Shown here: positions 49,737 to 59,548 of the stretch, one piece after another
Numbering within the stretch: position 1 is the first letter of the stretch
Layout of the letters: each line of letters starts with the position of its first letter
Assembly: GCF_000300335.1 (NCBI RefSeq)
Contig: NZ_AMRM01000011.1
Location: 62,001-126,000 of the forward strand
Direction of reading: 5' to 3'
DNA from: Nitratireductor pacificus pht-3B
Lineage (GTDB): Bacteria; Pseudomonadota; Alphaproteobacteria; Rhizobiales; Rhizobiaceae
DNA: 64,000 nt
Made by a program: the position numbers and the translations under genes
Notes under the pieces: generated by a model
What the model saw: the letters and a program-made list of their open reading frames with translations, nothing else
Told to the model about the DNA's origin: nothing
The model's database searches: none

Positions 49737-52649
49737 TTGCGCCCTTCGACAGACGACGACACAAAAAAACTGCAAGGCGCGGGTCTCGGGCGGGAACTCT
49801 CCGGGACCGAGCTCTCCGAACTCGTCCGGTCGGCCGCCGACTGGCTCTGGGAAAGCGACGCGAATCATCGGCTGAGCTGGGTGTCGCCCGGTTTCGGGCA
49901 GGCCTCCGGACTCGACAACAGCCGCCTGATCGGCAAGGCGCGCGTCATTCCGGGCAGAGGCGCGCAGAGCGAGGCCGGCGATCTCGAGGAACATGAGCGC
50001 CTGCTGGCGGCGCATGAACCGTTTCACGATATCGTTCACGAGATCGCCGAGGCGAACCCTGCGTGCCGCTGGATCTCCATTTCCGGTTCCCCCCGCTTCA
50101 GCGACGATGGCGTGTTCCTCGGCTATCGCGGCACCGGCCGCAACATCACACCGCTGATGCGGATGCTGAGGCGTCCGCTCGCCGCGGCGCTCGAGAGGGC
50201 GACGCTCGCCGAGGCGATGCTCGACGAATTGCCGAACCCGGTCTTCGCCAAGGATTCGGATCTGCGCCTGGTGCTGGTGAACCGCGCGTGCGCCGGCATG
50301 CTGGGCGTCCGGGCGGAGCACGTTCTGGGCAAGACGGCGGCGGATTTCTCCCCCGCGCCGCTGGCCGCCCGTTTCGAGGAGAGCGACCGGCAGGTGCTCG
50401 AGACCGGCGTCGACTACGAGACCGAAGAGGATTTCGAGCAGCCGGGCATCGGACGCCACAGGGTCGTGCGCAAGCATCGCGTCGAGGCCGATGGCGGGCG
50501 CGGCTACGTCGTCGGCACGATCTTCGACATTACCGGCCTCAAGCAGCGCGAGCAGGCCGCCGACGACGCGCGCAAACATCTGGTGGACGTGCTGGAATCC
50601 CTGCCGGCCGGCGTCGTCATCTACGATCGTGACGACGGCTATGTGCTCGCCAACCGCAAGATGCAGGCATCGCTTCCGGACCTGGTGCACACGATGAAGC
50701 CGGGCTGCTCCCTGCGCGACACGATCGAGGCCGCGCATCAGTCAGGCTATTTCCGCGAGAGCGGCTTTCCCGAGATCGACGCGCTCTATGACAGGGATCC
50801 CGAGGCGTGGGTCGATGCCTATCTGCAGACCTACCATATCAAGCATCGCGTCTTCGAACGGCGCATCCCCGACGGGCGCTGGTTCAAGGCCATCGACACG
50901 CGTACCGAGGAGGGACTGTTCGTCGGCGTCAGGGTCGATATCACGGAGCTGAAGGAGCGGGAGCGGGAACTGAGGGCGGCGCGGGAGACCGCGGTGCTGG
51001 CCGACCGGGCCAAGTCCGAGTTTCTCGCCAATATGAGCCATGAGATCAGAACCCCGATGAACGGCGTTCTGGGCATGGCGGAACTCCTGACCAAGACGGA
51101 ACTGACCGCGAAGCAGAAGACGTTCGCCGACATCATCCTGAAGTCGGGCAATGCGCTGCTGACGATCATCAACGACATTCTCGACTTCTCGAAGATCGAT
51201 GCCGGCCATATCGTGCTCGACGAGGCGCCTTTCCATCTGGCGGAGGCCATCGAGGACGTCGCCACGCTGATGTCGTCGCGCGCGAAGGAAAAGGACCTGG
51301 AGCTGATCGTCCGGGTCGATCCGGGCATCGCGCATGCGGTGGTCGGCGATGCCGGCCGCATCCGGCAGATCCTGACCAATCTCGTCGGCAATGCGGTCAA
51401 GTTCACCGAAAAGGGGCATGTCCTCGTCAATGTCGGCGGCGCGGGGATCGAGGACGGCCGGCAGACGCTGCAGTTCAGCGTCACGGATACGGGGATCGGC
51501 ATTCCGAAGGGCAAGCTCGACCAGGTGTTCGACAAGTTCAGTCAGGTGGATGCCTCCTCGACGCGCCGCCACGAAGGCACCGGGCTCGGCCTCGCCATCA
51601 CGTCGCGGCTGGTCGAGCTGATGGGCGGTCGCATTGGCGTGGACAGTGTCGAGGGCCGTGGCTCTACCTTCTGGTTCACAGCAACCTTTCCCGTCGCGGA
51701 GGCGCCCGAACGGCAGCCGATCGCTCCGCGCGACGTTTCGGGCGCACGGGTTCTGGTGGTCGATGACAACGCCACCAACCGGATGATCCTCAGCGAGCAG
51801 ATGGCGCATTGGGGTTTCGACGCCTGCGCGGCGCGCGACGTCCCGGAGGGCCTTAAGGTCCTGCGGGCGGCGGCGGATCTCAACCTGCCGGTCGATTGTC
51901 TCGTCGTCGACTACCAGATGCCGATCATGAACGGGATCGACATGGTGCAGGCGATGCAGCGGCAGCCGGCGCTGGCCGGCATCCCCGTCGTTCTTCTGAC
52001 CTCGGTCGACCAGTCCCTGGCGAGCCTCGGAGCGCGCTCGCCGGCAATCGCCGCGCAGCTGATCAAGCCGACCCGCTCGGCGGCGCTGCTGGAAGCGATC
52101 GTCGCGGCCATCCAGGGACATCGAGCCGATGACGAGGCGGACGCGGAGGCGAGCGAACCGCCGGAGGTGCGCTCGGCCGAACAGGAGCAGAGCCAGGCGC
52201 ATGAGGCGGATCGCGGCGATCCCGAAGCGGCAGAGGGCGGGATCGACATCCTGGTCGCCGAGGACAATGAGGTCAATCAGCTGGTGTTCCGCCAGATCCT
52301 GGCGGAAACCGGGCTGCGGTTCGAGATCGTGGACAACGGCAGGCGCGCCGTCGCGGCATACAGCCGGCTTCAGCCGGCGATGATCCTGATGGATGTCTCG
52401 ATGCCGGAAATGAACGGTCTCGAGGCGACGAAGGAGATCCGCCGCGCCGAAGACGGACAGGCCCGCCGGGTGCCCGTCATCGGCGTCACCGCGCACGCGC
52501 TGAAGGGTGACCGCGAACGCTGTCTCGAGGCCGGAATGGACGACTATCTTTCAAAGCCGATCAGTCCGCGGGCCCTGCTCGACAAGATCAACCTATGGAT
52601 AGGGCCGAAGGTGGCCGGGATGCCGAAGTCGAGCCGCAGGACTTTGTAA
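49737..52649 (+). CDS. Hybrid sensor histidine kinase with PAS domains and two receivers
   Basis: A 970-residue cytoplasmic kinase with no membrane helix. Two or three PAS-like domains (about 25-140, 155-275, 280-405) sense an unknown signal. HisKA follows with His 435 in NMSHEIRTPMNG, then HATPase (NLVGNAVKFTEKG, DTGIGIPKGKLDQVFDKFSQ, GTGLGLAI), then two receivers with Asp 725 (LVVDYQMPIMNG) and Asp 886 (ILMDVSMPEMNG). The start is a TTG at 49737 with GGGAAAGG upstream; no ATG or GTG in frame is better placed. Target unknown; the Pho operon lies downstream but 600 bases away. Confidence 0.92.
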   Translation: MRPSTDDDTKKLQGAGLGRELSGTELSELVRSAADWLWESDANHRLSWVSPGFGQASGLDNSRLIGKARVIPGRGAQSEAGDLEEHERLLAAHEPFHDIVHEIAEANPACRWISISGSPRFSDDGVFLGYRGTGRNITPLMRMLRRPLAAALERATLAEAMLDELPNPVFAKDSDLRLVLVNRACAGMLGVRAEHVLGKTAADFSPAPLAARFEESDRQVLETGVDYETEEDFEQPGIGRHRVVRKHRVEADGGRGYVVGTIFDITGLKQREQAADDARKHLVDVLESLPAGVVIYDRDDGYVLANRKMQASLPDLVHTMKPGCSLRDTIEAAHQSGYFRESGFPEIDALYDRDPEAWVDAYLQTYHIKHRVFERRIPDGRWFKAIDTRTEEGLFVGVRVDITELKERERELRAARETAVLADRAKSEFLANMSHEIRTPMNGVLGMAELLTKTELTAKQKTFADIILKSGNALLTIINDILDFSKIDAGHIVLDEAPFHLAEAIEDVATLMSSRAKEKDLELIVRVDPGIAHAVVGDAGRIRQILTNLVGNAVKFTEKGHVLVNVGGAGIEDGRQTLQFSVTDTGIGIPKGKLDQVFDKFSQVDASSTRRHEGTGLGLAITSRLVELMGGRIGVDSVEGRGSTFWFTATFPVAEAPERQPIAPRDVSGARVLVVDDNATNRMILSEQMAHWGFDACAARDVPEGLKVLRAAADLNLPVDCLVVDYQMPIMNGIDMVQAMQRQPALAGIPVVLLTSVDQSLASLGARSPAIAAQLIKPTRSAALLEAIVAAIQGHRADDEADAEASEPPEVRSAEQEQSQAHEADRGDPEAAEGGIDILVAEDNEVNQLVFRQILAETGLRFEIVDNGRRAVAAYSRLQPAMILMDVSMPEMNGLEATKEIRRAEDGQARRVPVIGVTAHALKGDRERCLEAGMDDYLSKPISPRALLDKINLWIGPKVAGMPKSSRRTL

Positions 52650-53245
52650 TTCATAGGTTTTTCGAGATTCTGCAAATTGTACCCGGAAAATAATGGTGTG
52701 ATCGCACCATGTTTAGTATACTTATTTCTTACTAGAGTTGTATGTTGGTGAGCTGTTATACAACGTCACCACGGTTTCCGGACGGGCGGAGATTCGCTGG
52801 CCATGGGGGGTCCAAACGAGCCCCAACAGGACCTATTCCGGGCTAACGCCCAGCCAGTGCAATTTTGCCACCTGTGGTGGTTTCCCCCGTCCGGCTTTTT
52901 CGCCGACCGCGCCGGCCACGCGCTGAGCTTCCGGGGGACGATGCCTTGACCATCGTTTCCCGCTCTCCCCGATCGATCGGCATCCCGCGGGCGCGTTCGC
53001 ATCTCCCGTTCATGCGCGCGCGAGCGGCAGCGTTCCGCCCCTGCGGCCATTCACGGTGAGGCCGCCCCCGCGGCATCCTTCGTTTCCCCGACGCTTTTCG
53101 CACGCTCCCGGCGAAACCCGGCGGCGGTTCGCATCGTAACCGGGGCGACATGAAACTGTCATGGAACTGTTACACAGAGTTGTTATGCCGCTCCCCGACG
53201 CCTCAAGCGGCGTCCCATCGAATTCCGAACAGGGAGCCATCTCCA
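52650..53245. other. 596-base intergenic region upstream of pstS
   Basis: No gene is supportable. The first 120 bases are A+T-rich for this genome and hold two dyads: ATGGTG-TGATCG-CACCAT (52693-52710) and GTTGTAT-N14-ATACAAC (52737-52764). The end has the Pho box (53156-53173). The middle, 52770-53140, is G+C-rich without clear features. A phoR gene, often found here, is absent. Confidence 0.6.
53156..53173 (+). promoter_or_regulatory. Pho box of the pst operon
   Basis: CTGTCAT-GGAA-CTGTTAC: two 7-base half sites at 11-base spacing with one main deviation from CTGTCAT in the second, the classical PhoB binding site. It ends 72 bases before the pstS start. A weaker half site (GCGACAT, 53145-53151) precedes in phase. 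Confidence 0.88.
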
Positions 53246-54274
53246 ATGAACAAATTCGTCCTTACCGCTTCGGCGGCGTCGATCGCCCTTGTCGGCATGG
53301 CCGGTGTGGCCGTTGCCCGCGACCAGGTCCAGATCGCCGGTTCGTCGACCGTCCTTCCCTATGCCTCGATCGTCGCCGAGGCTTTCGGCGAGAACACCGA
53401 CTATCCGACGCCGGTCGTCGAGTCCGGTGGTTCGGGCGCCGGCCGCAAGAAGCTCTGCGAAGGCGTCGGCGAGAACACCATCGACATCGCCAACTCGTCG
53501 TCGCGCATCAAGCAGTCGGACATCGACCTCTGCGCCCAGAACGGCGTGAAGGACATCCAGGAAGTCCGCATCGGCTATGACGGCATCGTGTTCGCCTCGG
53601 ACATCAACGGCCCGGAATACGCGTTCACCCCGGCCGACTGGCACAACGCGCTCGCCGCCAAGGTGCTGAAGGACGGCCAGCTGGTCGACAATCCCTACAA
53701 GAAGTGGAACGAGATCCGCGCCGACCTGCCGGACCAGGAAATCCTGGCCTTCATCCCGGGCACCAAGCACGGAACGCGTGAAGTGTTCGACGAGAAGGTG
53801 ATCATCGACGGCTGCGAGGAGAACGGCACCGCCGAGGCTCTCAAGGCTGCCGGCCTCGAGGAGAAGGAGTGCATGGCGCTCCGCACCGACGGCGTGTCGA
53901 TCGACATCGACGGCGATTACACCGAGACGCTCGCCCGCGTCGACGCCAACAAGAACGGCATCGGCGTGTTCGGCCTTTCCTTCTACCAGAACAACACCGA
54001 CAAGCTGCGCGTCGGCACCATGGGCGGCGTCGTGCCGTCGGTCGAGACGATCGCCGCCGGCGAATACCCGGTCTCGCGCCCGCTCTACTTCTACGTGAAG
54101 AACGCGCATCTCGACGTGATCCCGGGCCTGCAGGAATATGTCGAGTTCTTCGTCTCCGACGAGATCGCCGGCCCCGACGGCCCGCTGGCCGCCTACGGCC
54201 TGGTCTCCGATCCGGAGCTCGCCAAGACCCAGGAGAAGGTCAAGAATCGTGTCCCGATGGGCGCGCTGAACTGA
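53246..54274 (+). CDS. pstS: Phosphate ABC transporter substrate-binding protein
   Basis: A 342-residue periplasmic phosphate receptor. A signal peptide (FVLTASAASIALVGMAGVAVA) is followed by QIAGSSTVLPYASIVAEAF and ESGGSGAGRKKLCEGVGENT, the phosphate-binding loops. The ATG at 53246 is the start that gives this signal peptide. First gene of pstSCAB-phoU-phoB under the Pho box. Confidence 0.97.
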   Translation: MNKFVLTASAASIALVGMAGVAVARDQVQIAGSSTVLPYASIVAEAFGENTDYPTPVVESGGSGAGRKKLCEGVGENTIDIANSSSRIKQSDIDLCAQNGVKDIQEVRIGYDGIVFASDINGPEYAFTPADWHNALAAKVLKDGQLVDNPYKKWNEIRADLPDQEILAFIPGTKHGTREVFDEKVIIDGCEENGTAEALKAAGLEEKECMALRTDGVSIDIDGDYTETLARVDANKNGIGVFGLSFYQNNTDKLRVGTMGGVVPSVETIAAGEYPVSRPLYFYVKNAHLDVIPGLQEYVEFFVSDEIAGPDGPLAAYGLVSDPELAKTQEKVKNRVPMGALN

Positions 54275-54341
54275 TCCTTCGCACGAAGCAGGGGCGGCGC
54301 CGCAGGGCGTCGCCCCCTTTCCGATCAGGGCGGATGCAGGC

Positions 54342-55802
54342 ATGACCCCAGGCATACTCGCAATCATCGTGCTGGTGCTGACCGCGGCCGGCTACGTTCT
54401 CGGCCGGCGCCGCGCGCTGGCTCTGGCGAAGCGCGACGGCGCGCGCCTTCACTCCCTCCCCGGTCACTACGGCCAGGCCGTTGCGCTGTTCACCATGGTT
54501 CCGGCCCTGCTGCTGATGGCGGCGTGGCTGTTCCTGCAGCCGCTTCTCATCGACAACCAGATCAGTTCGCAGATACCGGACAGCGTCATCCCGGAAGGCG
54601 GCGCGCGCAGCCTCGTGATGGCCGATGTTCGCCGCATCGCCGACGGTCTTGATCGCCTCGTCGAAACGGGACGCGTCAGCGAAGACGCGTTATCGTCCAT
54701 GCAGGCCGACACGACGGACATTCGCGGACGCCTCGCCGAAGTCGGCGTCGCCCTCGGCTCGGACGTTGCGCCGGCGGTGTTCGACGCGGCCAAGTCCTAT
54801 CGCAGCATCGCCGACACGAGCGCGCTGCTGCGCAACATCGCCGTTCTCGCGACGGCCCTCGCTTTCGGTTTCCTCGCCCTGCAGCGCGTCAAGCCCGCGA
54901 TGCGCGCCCGCAACATCAGCGAGACGTTCATCCGTTCCCTGCTGATCGGCTCGTCGCTGGTCGCAATCCTGACGACGTTCGGGATCGTCGCCTCCCTGCT
55001 GTTCGAGACGATCCACTTCTTCCGGCTCTACCCGGCCCGGGACTTCTTCTTCTCGACGGTCTGGAACCCGCAGTTCCGCGGCGGGTCGGACCTCGGCATC
55101 CTGCCGCTGCTCTGGGGCACGTTCTACGTTTCGGTGGTGGCGCTGCTGCTCGCCGTGCCGATCGGCCTGATGATCGCGATCTATCTGGCGGAGTATTCGG
55201 GCAGGGCGCTGCGCAGCTTCGCAAAGCCAGCAATCGAGATCCTCGCAGGCATACCGACCATCGTCTACGGCCTCTTCGCCCTCATCACGGTCGGGCCTTT
55301 CCTGCGCGACTGGCTCGCGCAGCCGCTTGGCCTCGGCACCTCCTCGTCCTCCGTCCTGACGGCCGGCCTGGTCATGGGAATCATGCTGATCCCGTTCGTC
55401 TCTTCGCTGTCGGACGACGTCATCAACGCCGTGCCGCAGGCGATGCGTGACGGTTCCTACGGTCTCGGCGCCACGCAGTCGGAGACCATCAGGAAGGTGA
55501 TCATGCCGGCCGCCCTTCCGGGCATCGTCGGCGCGATCCTGCTCGCCGCGAGCCGTGCCATCGGCGAGACGATGATCGTGGTGATGGGGGCGGGCGCGGC
55601 CGCGCGCCTCGGCCTCAATCCGCTCGAGGCGATGACCACTGTGACGGTCAAGATCGTCAGCCAGCTGACGGGCGACACCGAGTTCGCCAGCCCGGAAACG
55701 CTGGTGGCCTTCGCGCTCGGCCTGACGCTGTTCGTCTTCACGCTCGGCCTCAACATCCTTGCGCTCTACATCGTGCGCAAATACCGGGAGCAGTACGAAT
55801 GA
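54342..55802 (+). CDS. pstC: Phosphate ABC transporter permease PstC (long form)
   Basis: A 486-residue permease. Residues 1 to about 190 form an extension with three membrane helices and a periplasmic loop (the PstC N-terminal region of long forms); the ABC permease domain follows (FYVSVVALLLAVPIGLMIAI, AGIPTIVYGLFALITVGP, EAA loop region DGSYGLGATQSETIRKVIMP). Its stop overlaps pstA as ATGA. E. coli PstC is about 170 residues shorter. Confidence 0.96.
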   Translation: MTPGILAIIVLVLTAAGYVLGRRRALALAKRDGARLHSLPGHYGQAVALFTMVPALLLMAAWLFLQPLLIDNQISSQIPDSVIPEGGARSLVMADVRRIADGLDRLVETGRVSEDALSSMQADTTDIRGRLAEVGVALGSDVAPAVFDAAKSYRSIADTSALLRNIAVLATALAFGFLALQRVKPAMRARNISETFIRSLLIGSSLVAILTTFGIVASLLFETIHFFRLYPARDFFFSTVWNPQFRGGSDLGILPLLWGTFYVSVVALLLAVPIGLMIAIYLAEYSGRALRSFAKPAIEILAGIPTIVYGLFALITVGPFLRDWLAQPLGLGTSSSSVLTAGLVMGIMLIPFVSSLSDDVINAVPQAMRDGSYGLGATQSETIRKVIMPAALPGIVGAILLAASRAIGETMIVVMGAGAAARLGLNPLEAMTTVTVKIVSQLTGDTEFASPETLVAFALGLTLFVFTLGLNILALYIVRKYREQYE

Positions 55803-57151
55803 CCGACCTGACAGCATCGTCTGCCCTCGCAGGCGCGCAGGGCCGTTCGCTCTTCGAGCGCGGCGAGCGCACCCGGCGGCGCCATGCGGCGGAGAAGCGC
55901 TTCCGCATGATCGGCCTGGCCGCGGTCGTGTTCGGCATTCTCGCGCTGTTCGGCCTGCTGGGATCGATCCTCACGAACGGCGTCTCGTCCTTCCGGCAGA
56001 CCTATGTCGCGCTCGACATCCATCTCGATCCCGCCAAGCTCGACAAGGCCGGAACGCGCGATCCGGAAGCATTGCGCAAGCTGACCACCTTCACCTACCA
56101 GCCGTTGATCAAGGCGGCCGTGGACCGGCTGATCTCGGAAAAGGGCATCAGCATCGAGGGCCTCGGCGGCAAGGATGCGGAGGGGATCATCTCGAAGGAA
56201 GCGCCGGCGGAGCTGCGCCGCTTCGTGCTTGCCGATCCGTCGAAGATCGGCGAGACGGTGAGGTTCGAGCTGCTCGCCGACGGCCGCATCGACGGCTACT
56301 ACAAGGGCCGCGTCACCATGGAGACGGCGAAGCTGGACCGCAACGTCACGCCGGAACAGCTGATGCTGGCCGACGCGCTGAAGGCGGAGGGCGCGCTGAC
56401 GACCCGGTTCAACTGGTCGTTCTTCACCGCGCCGGACGCATCCGACACGCGGCCTGAGGCCGCGGGCCTCGGCGTTGCAATCCTTGGCTCGGCCTACATG
56501 ATGCTGATTGTTCTCTGCCTGTCGCTGCCGATCGGCGTCGCGGCCTCGATCTATCTGGAAGAGTTCGCGCCGCGCAACAGGCTGACCGACATCATCGAGG
56601 TCAACATCGCCAATCTCGCCGCCGTTCCGTCGATCGTGTTCGGCATCCTCGGACTGGCGGTGTTCATCAACTATGCGGGACTGCCGCAGTCCGCGCCGAT
56701 CGTCGGCGGCCTCGTGCTGACGCTGATGACGCTGCCGACGATCATCATCGCCACCCGGGCGGCCTTGAAGGCGGTGCCGCCGTCGATCCGCGAGGCGGCG
56801 CTGGGCGTCGGCGCGTCGAAGATGCAGTCCATCTTCCACCACGTGCTGCCGCTGGCGGCGCCGGGCATCCTGACCGGCACGATCATCGGCCTCGCCCAGG
56901 CGCTCGGCGAGACCGCGCCTCTGCTGCTCATCGGCATGGTCGCGTTCGTGCGCGAGTTTCCGGCCGCGCCGCCCGGCGGCTTCTTCGACCCGGCATCGGC
57001 ACTGCCCGTGCAGGTCTACAACTGGACGCAGCGCGGCGACCCGGCTTTCATCGAGCGGGCGTCCGGCGCCATCATTGTGCTGCTGGTTTTCCTTATCATA
57101 ATGAACCTGGGCGCCATCTTCCTGCGTCGCCGCTTCGAGCGCCGCTGGTAA
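55799..57151 (+). CDS. pstA: Phosphate ABC transporter permease PstA (DUF3333 type)
   Basis: A 450-residue permease. The N-terminal part (about 1-215), with one membrane helix and a periplasmic domain (TYVALDIHLDPAKLDKAGTR), corresponds to the DUF3333 extension of alphaproteobacterial PstA. The permease core has GSAYMMLIVLCLSLPIGVAA, NLAAVPSIVFGILGLAVF and EAALGVGASKMQSIFHHVLP. Coupled to pstC by ATGA; pstB follows after 14 bases. Confidence 0.96.
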   Translation: MTDLTASSALAGAQGRSLFERGERTRRRHAAEKRFRMIGLAAVVFGILALFGLLGSILTNGVSSFRQTYVALDIHLDPAKLDKAGTRDPEALRKLTTFTYQPLIKAAVDRLISEKGISIEGLGGKDAEGIISKEAPAELRRFVLADPSKIGETVRFELLADGRIDGYYKGRVTMETAKLDRNVTPEQLMLADALKAEGALTTRFNWSFFTAPDASDTRPEAAGLGVAILGSAYMMLIVLCLSLPIGVAASIYLEEFAPRNRLTDIIEVNIANLAAVPSIVFGILGLAVFINYAGLPQSAPIVGGLVLTLMTLPTIIIATRAALKAVPPSIREAALGVGASKMQSIFHHVLPLAAPGILTGTIIGLAQALGETAPLLLIGMVAFVREFPAAPPGGFFDPASALPVQVYNWTQRGDPAFIERASGAIIVLLVFLIIMNLGAIFLRRRFERRW

Positions 57152-57165
57152 CGGAGTAGAAGGAC

Positions 57166-57981
57166 ATGAACATGCTTACAGACGCCGCCGTGGAAGAAAC
57201 GCTGCAGCCCCTGTACAAGCCGGCCGCCAGCAAGATGACTGGCAAGGACGTCACCGTTCACTACGGCGAGAAGCAGGCGCTGTTCGGCGTCAATCTCGAG
57301 GTTCCGGAAAAGCAGGTCATGGCGCTGATCGGCCCTTCGGGCTGCGGCAAGTCGACCTTCCTGCGCTGCCTGAACCGGATGAACGACACGATCGACATCT
57401 GCCGCGTCGGCGGCTCGATCCTGCTCGACGGCGAGGACATCTACGATCCGCGGATCGACGTGGTCGAGCTGCGCGCCCGGGTCGGCATGGTGTTCCAGAA
57501 GCCGAACCCGTTCCCCAAGTCGATCTACGAGAACGTCGCCTACGGCCCGCGCATCCACGGCCTGGCATGGAAGAAGTCGGAGTTCGACGAGGTGGTGGAG
57601 ACCAGCCTCCAGAAGGCGGGCCTGTTCAACGAGGTCAAGGACCGCCTGCACGAGCCGGGCACCGGCCTGTCGGGCGGCCAGCAGCAGCGCTTATGCATCG
57701 CGCGGGCCATTGCCGTGTCGCCGGAAGTGATCCTGATGGATGAACCCTGCTCGGCGCTCGATCCCATCGCCACGGCGAAGGTCGAGGAACTGATCGACGA
57801 GTTACGTCAGAACTACACGATCGTGATCGTCACCCACTCGATGCAGCAGGCGGCACGCGTCTCGCAGCGGACCGCGATGTTCCACCTGGGCAATCTCGTC
57901 GAGGAAGGACCGACCGAGAAGATGTTCACCAATCCCGACGACAAGCGCACCCAGGACTACATCACCGGTCGGTTCGGCTGA
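57166..57981 (+). CDS. pstB: Phosphate ABC transporter ATP-binding protein
   Basis: A 271-residue ATPase. Walker A is [12 protein letters not shown], the signature [16 protein letters not shown] and Walker [14 protein letters not shown], with H-loop in [14 protein letters not shown]. Length is normal for PstB. It powers PstCA and, with PhoU, takes part in sensing phosphate for PhoR/PhoB control. Confidence 0.98.
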   Translation: MNMLTDAAVEETLQPLYKPAASKMTGKDVTVHYGEKQALFGVNLEVPEKQVMALIGPSGCGKSTFLRCLNRMNDTIDICRVGGSILLDGEDIYDPRIDVVELRARVGMVFQKPNPFPKSIYENVAYGPRIHGLAWKKSEFDEVVETSLQKAGLFNEVKDRLHEPGTGLSGGQQQRLCIARAIAVSPEVILMDEPCSALDPIATAKVEELIDELRQNYTIVIVTHSMQQAARVSQRTAMFHLGNLVEEGPTEKMFTNPDDKRTQDYITGRFG

Positions 57982-58012
57982 TCCGCTGCCGCATTCAACG
58001 AGGACATTTATC

Positions 58013-58723
58013 ATGGGCGAGCACACCGTCAGCTCTTTCGACGAGGAACTCGAGCATATCGACCGCCTGATCCGCGACATGGGCGACCTGTCGGGCGCGA
58101 TGACGCGGGCGTCGACCAACGCCCTGCTCGAATCGGACAACGCGCTGGCGCAGCGCGTGATTTCCGACGACACCATCATGGATGCCAAGCAGCGCGAGCT
58201 GGACGAGCGTGCCATCACGCTGATCGCCAAGCGCCAGCCGATGGCGCAGGATCTGCGCAGCGTGGTCGGCGCCATCCGCATGGCGTCGGACCTGGAGCGG
58301 ATCGGCGACCTGGCCAAGAACATCGCAAAGCGCGTCGGCGCGGTGGGCCAGGGCGCGACGCCGCGCTCGCTTGCGCACTCGATCGACGCGATGGCGAGCC
58401 TTGTGCTGCAACAGGTGAACGGTGTGGTCGAGCACTATGTGCGCCGGAATCCCGAGGCGCTGGTACACCTGCGCGACGAGGACGAGAAGATCGACATCCA
58501 GTACACCTCGGTGTTCCGCGAGCTCTTGACCTACATGATGGAAGACCCGCGCAACATCACCTCGTGCACGCATCTCCTGTTCTGCGCGAAGAATCTGGAG
58601 CGGATCGGCGACCACGTGACCAACATCGCCGAGAATGCCTATTATGTGATGACCGGTTCGCAGCTTCCCGTGCAGCGTCCGAAGCTCGATGAAACGCAGG
58701 TGACCGCCGAAGCGGGATCGTGA
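58013..58723 (+). CDS. phoU: Phosphate signalling protein PhoU
   Basis: A 236-residue PhoU made of two three-helix repeats, each with metal-cluster residues (DNALAQRVISDDTIMDAK; RMASDLERIGDLAKNIAKR; AKNLERIGDHVTNIAENAYY). It links the Pst transporter to PhoR and represses the Pho response in high phosphate. It lies between pstB and phoB as in most alphaproteobacteria. Confidence 0.97.
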   Translation: MGEHTVSSFDEELEHIDRLIRDMGDLSGAMTRASTNALLESDNALAQRVISDDTIMDAKQRELDERAITLIAKRQPMAQDLRSVVGAIRMASDLERIGDLAKNIAKRVGAVGQGATPRSLAHSIDAMASLVLQQVNGVVEHYVRRNPEALVHLRDEDEKIDIQYTSVFRELLTYMMEDPRNITSCTHLLFCAKNLERIGDHVTNIAENAYYVMTGSQLPVQRPKLDETQVTAEAGS

Positions 58724-58772
58724 GTGAGCGCCTGAGCGCCGCCTGTTAGACTGCCGTAGGAGAATTCGCGAA

Positions 58773-59462
58773 TTGATTGCTCCCAAGGTCATGGTCGTTG
58801 AAGACGACGAACCTCTGTGCGTTCTGCTGAAATACAATCTGGAGGCCGAGGGCTACCAGGTGGAGATGATCTCGCGCGGCGACGAAGCCGAGGTCAGGCT
58901 GCAGGAGAACGTGCCCGATCTTCTCGTGCTGGACTGGATGGTGCCGGCCGTCTCCGGCATCGAACTCTGCCGCCGGCTGCGCATGCGGCCGGAAACCGAG
59001 CGCCTGCCGATCATCATGCTGACGGCGCGTGGCGAGGAGAGCGACCGGGTGCGCGGCCTGTCGACAGGCGCCGACGACTATCTAGTCAAGCCGTTCTCGA
59101 CGCCTGAGTTCGTCGCCCGCGTGCGGGCGCTGCTCAGGCGGGCGAAGCCGGAAGTGCTGTCCACCGTCCTTTCGGTCGGGGACATCGTGCTCGACCGGGA
59201 ATCGCACCGCGTCTACCGGCGCAAGAACGAGATCCGCCTCGGGCCGACCGAGTTCCGCCTTCTCGAGTTCATGATGCAGCATCCGGGCCGTGTCTTCTCG
59301 CGCAGCCAGCTGCTCGACAATGTCTGGGGCGAGACGATCTATATCGATGAACGCACCGTGGACGTTCATGTCGGTCGTCTGCGCAAGGCGGTCAATCAGG
59401 GCCGCATGCCGGACGTGATCCGCACCATTCGCGGCGCGGGTTACGCGATCCGCGAAGCCTGA
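58773..59462 (+). CDS. phoB: Phosphate regulon response regulator PhoB
   Basis: A 229-residue OmpR-class regulator. Receiver with Asp 54 (LLVLDWMVP) and Lys in YLVKPFS; C-terminal winged helix (IRLGPTEFRLLEFMMQHPGR, TVDVHVGRLRKAVN, IRTIRGAGYAI). The start is a TTG at 58773 with TAGGAGAA upstream. It should bind the Pho box before pstS and so control its own operon. Its kinase phoR is not next to it. Confidence 0.96.
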   Translation: MIAPKVMVVEDDEPLCVLLKYNLEAEGYQVEMISRGDEAEVRLQENVPDLLVLDWMVPAVSGIELCRRLRMRPETERLPIIMLTARGEESDRVRGLSTGADDYLVKPFSTPEFVARVRALLRRAKPEVLSTVLSVGDIVLDRESHRVYRRKNEIRLGPTEFRLLEFMMQHPGRVFSRSQLLDNVWGETIYIDERTVDVHVGRLRKAVNQGRMPDVIRTIRGAGYAIREA

Positions 59463-59479
59463 AAGCGCTCGACCACCCA

Positions 59480-59512
59480 TAAAAAAAAGCCCCGGTTTCG
59501 CCGGGGCTTTTC
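59480..59512. terminator. Terminator after phoB
   Basis: AGCCCCGG-TTTCG-CCGGGGCT (59488-59508) with A8 before and TTTT after, so it may work in both directions for the converging phoB and lipoprotein genes. Confidence 0.92.
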
Positions 59513-59548
59513 ATATCGGTGCAGGCGATGCCTAGTCGGATTTCACGG

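Noticed and set aside
52766-53151. Possible structured RNA or small gene in the G+C-rich part of the gap before pstS
   Set aside because: No tRNA-like, tmRNA-like or conserved hairpin pattern I could recognise; minus-strand frames are Arg/Gly-rich noise.
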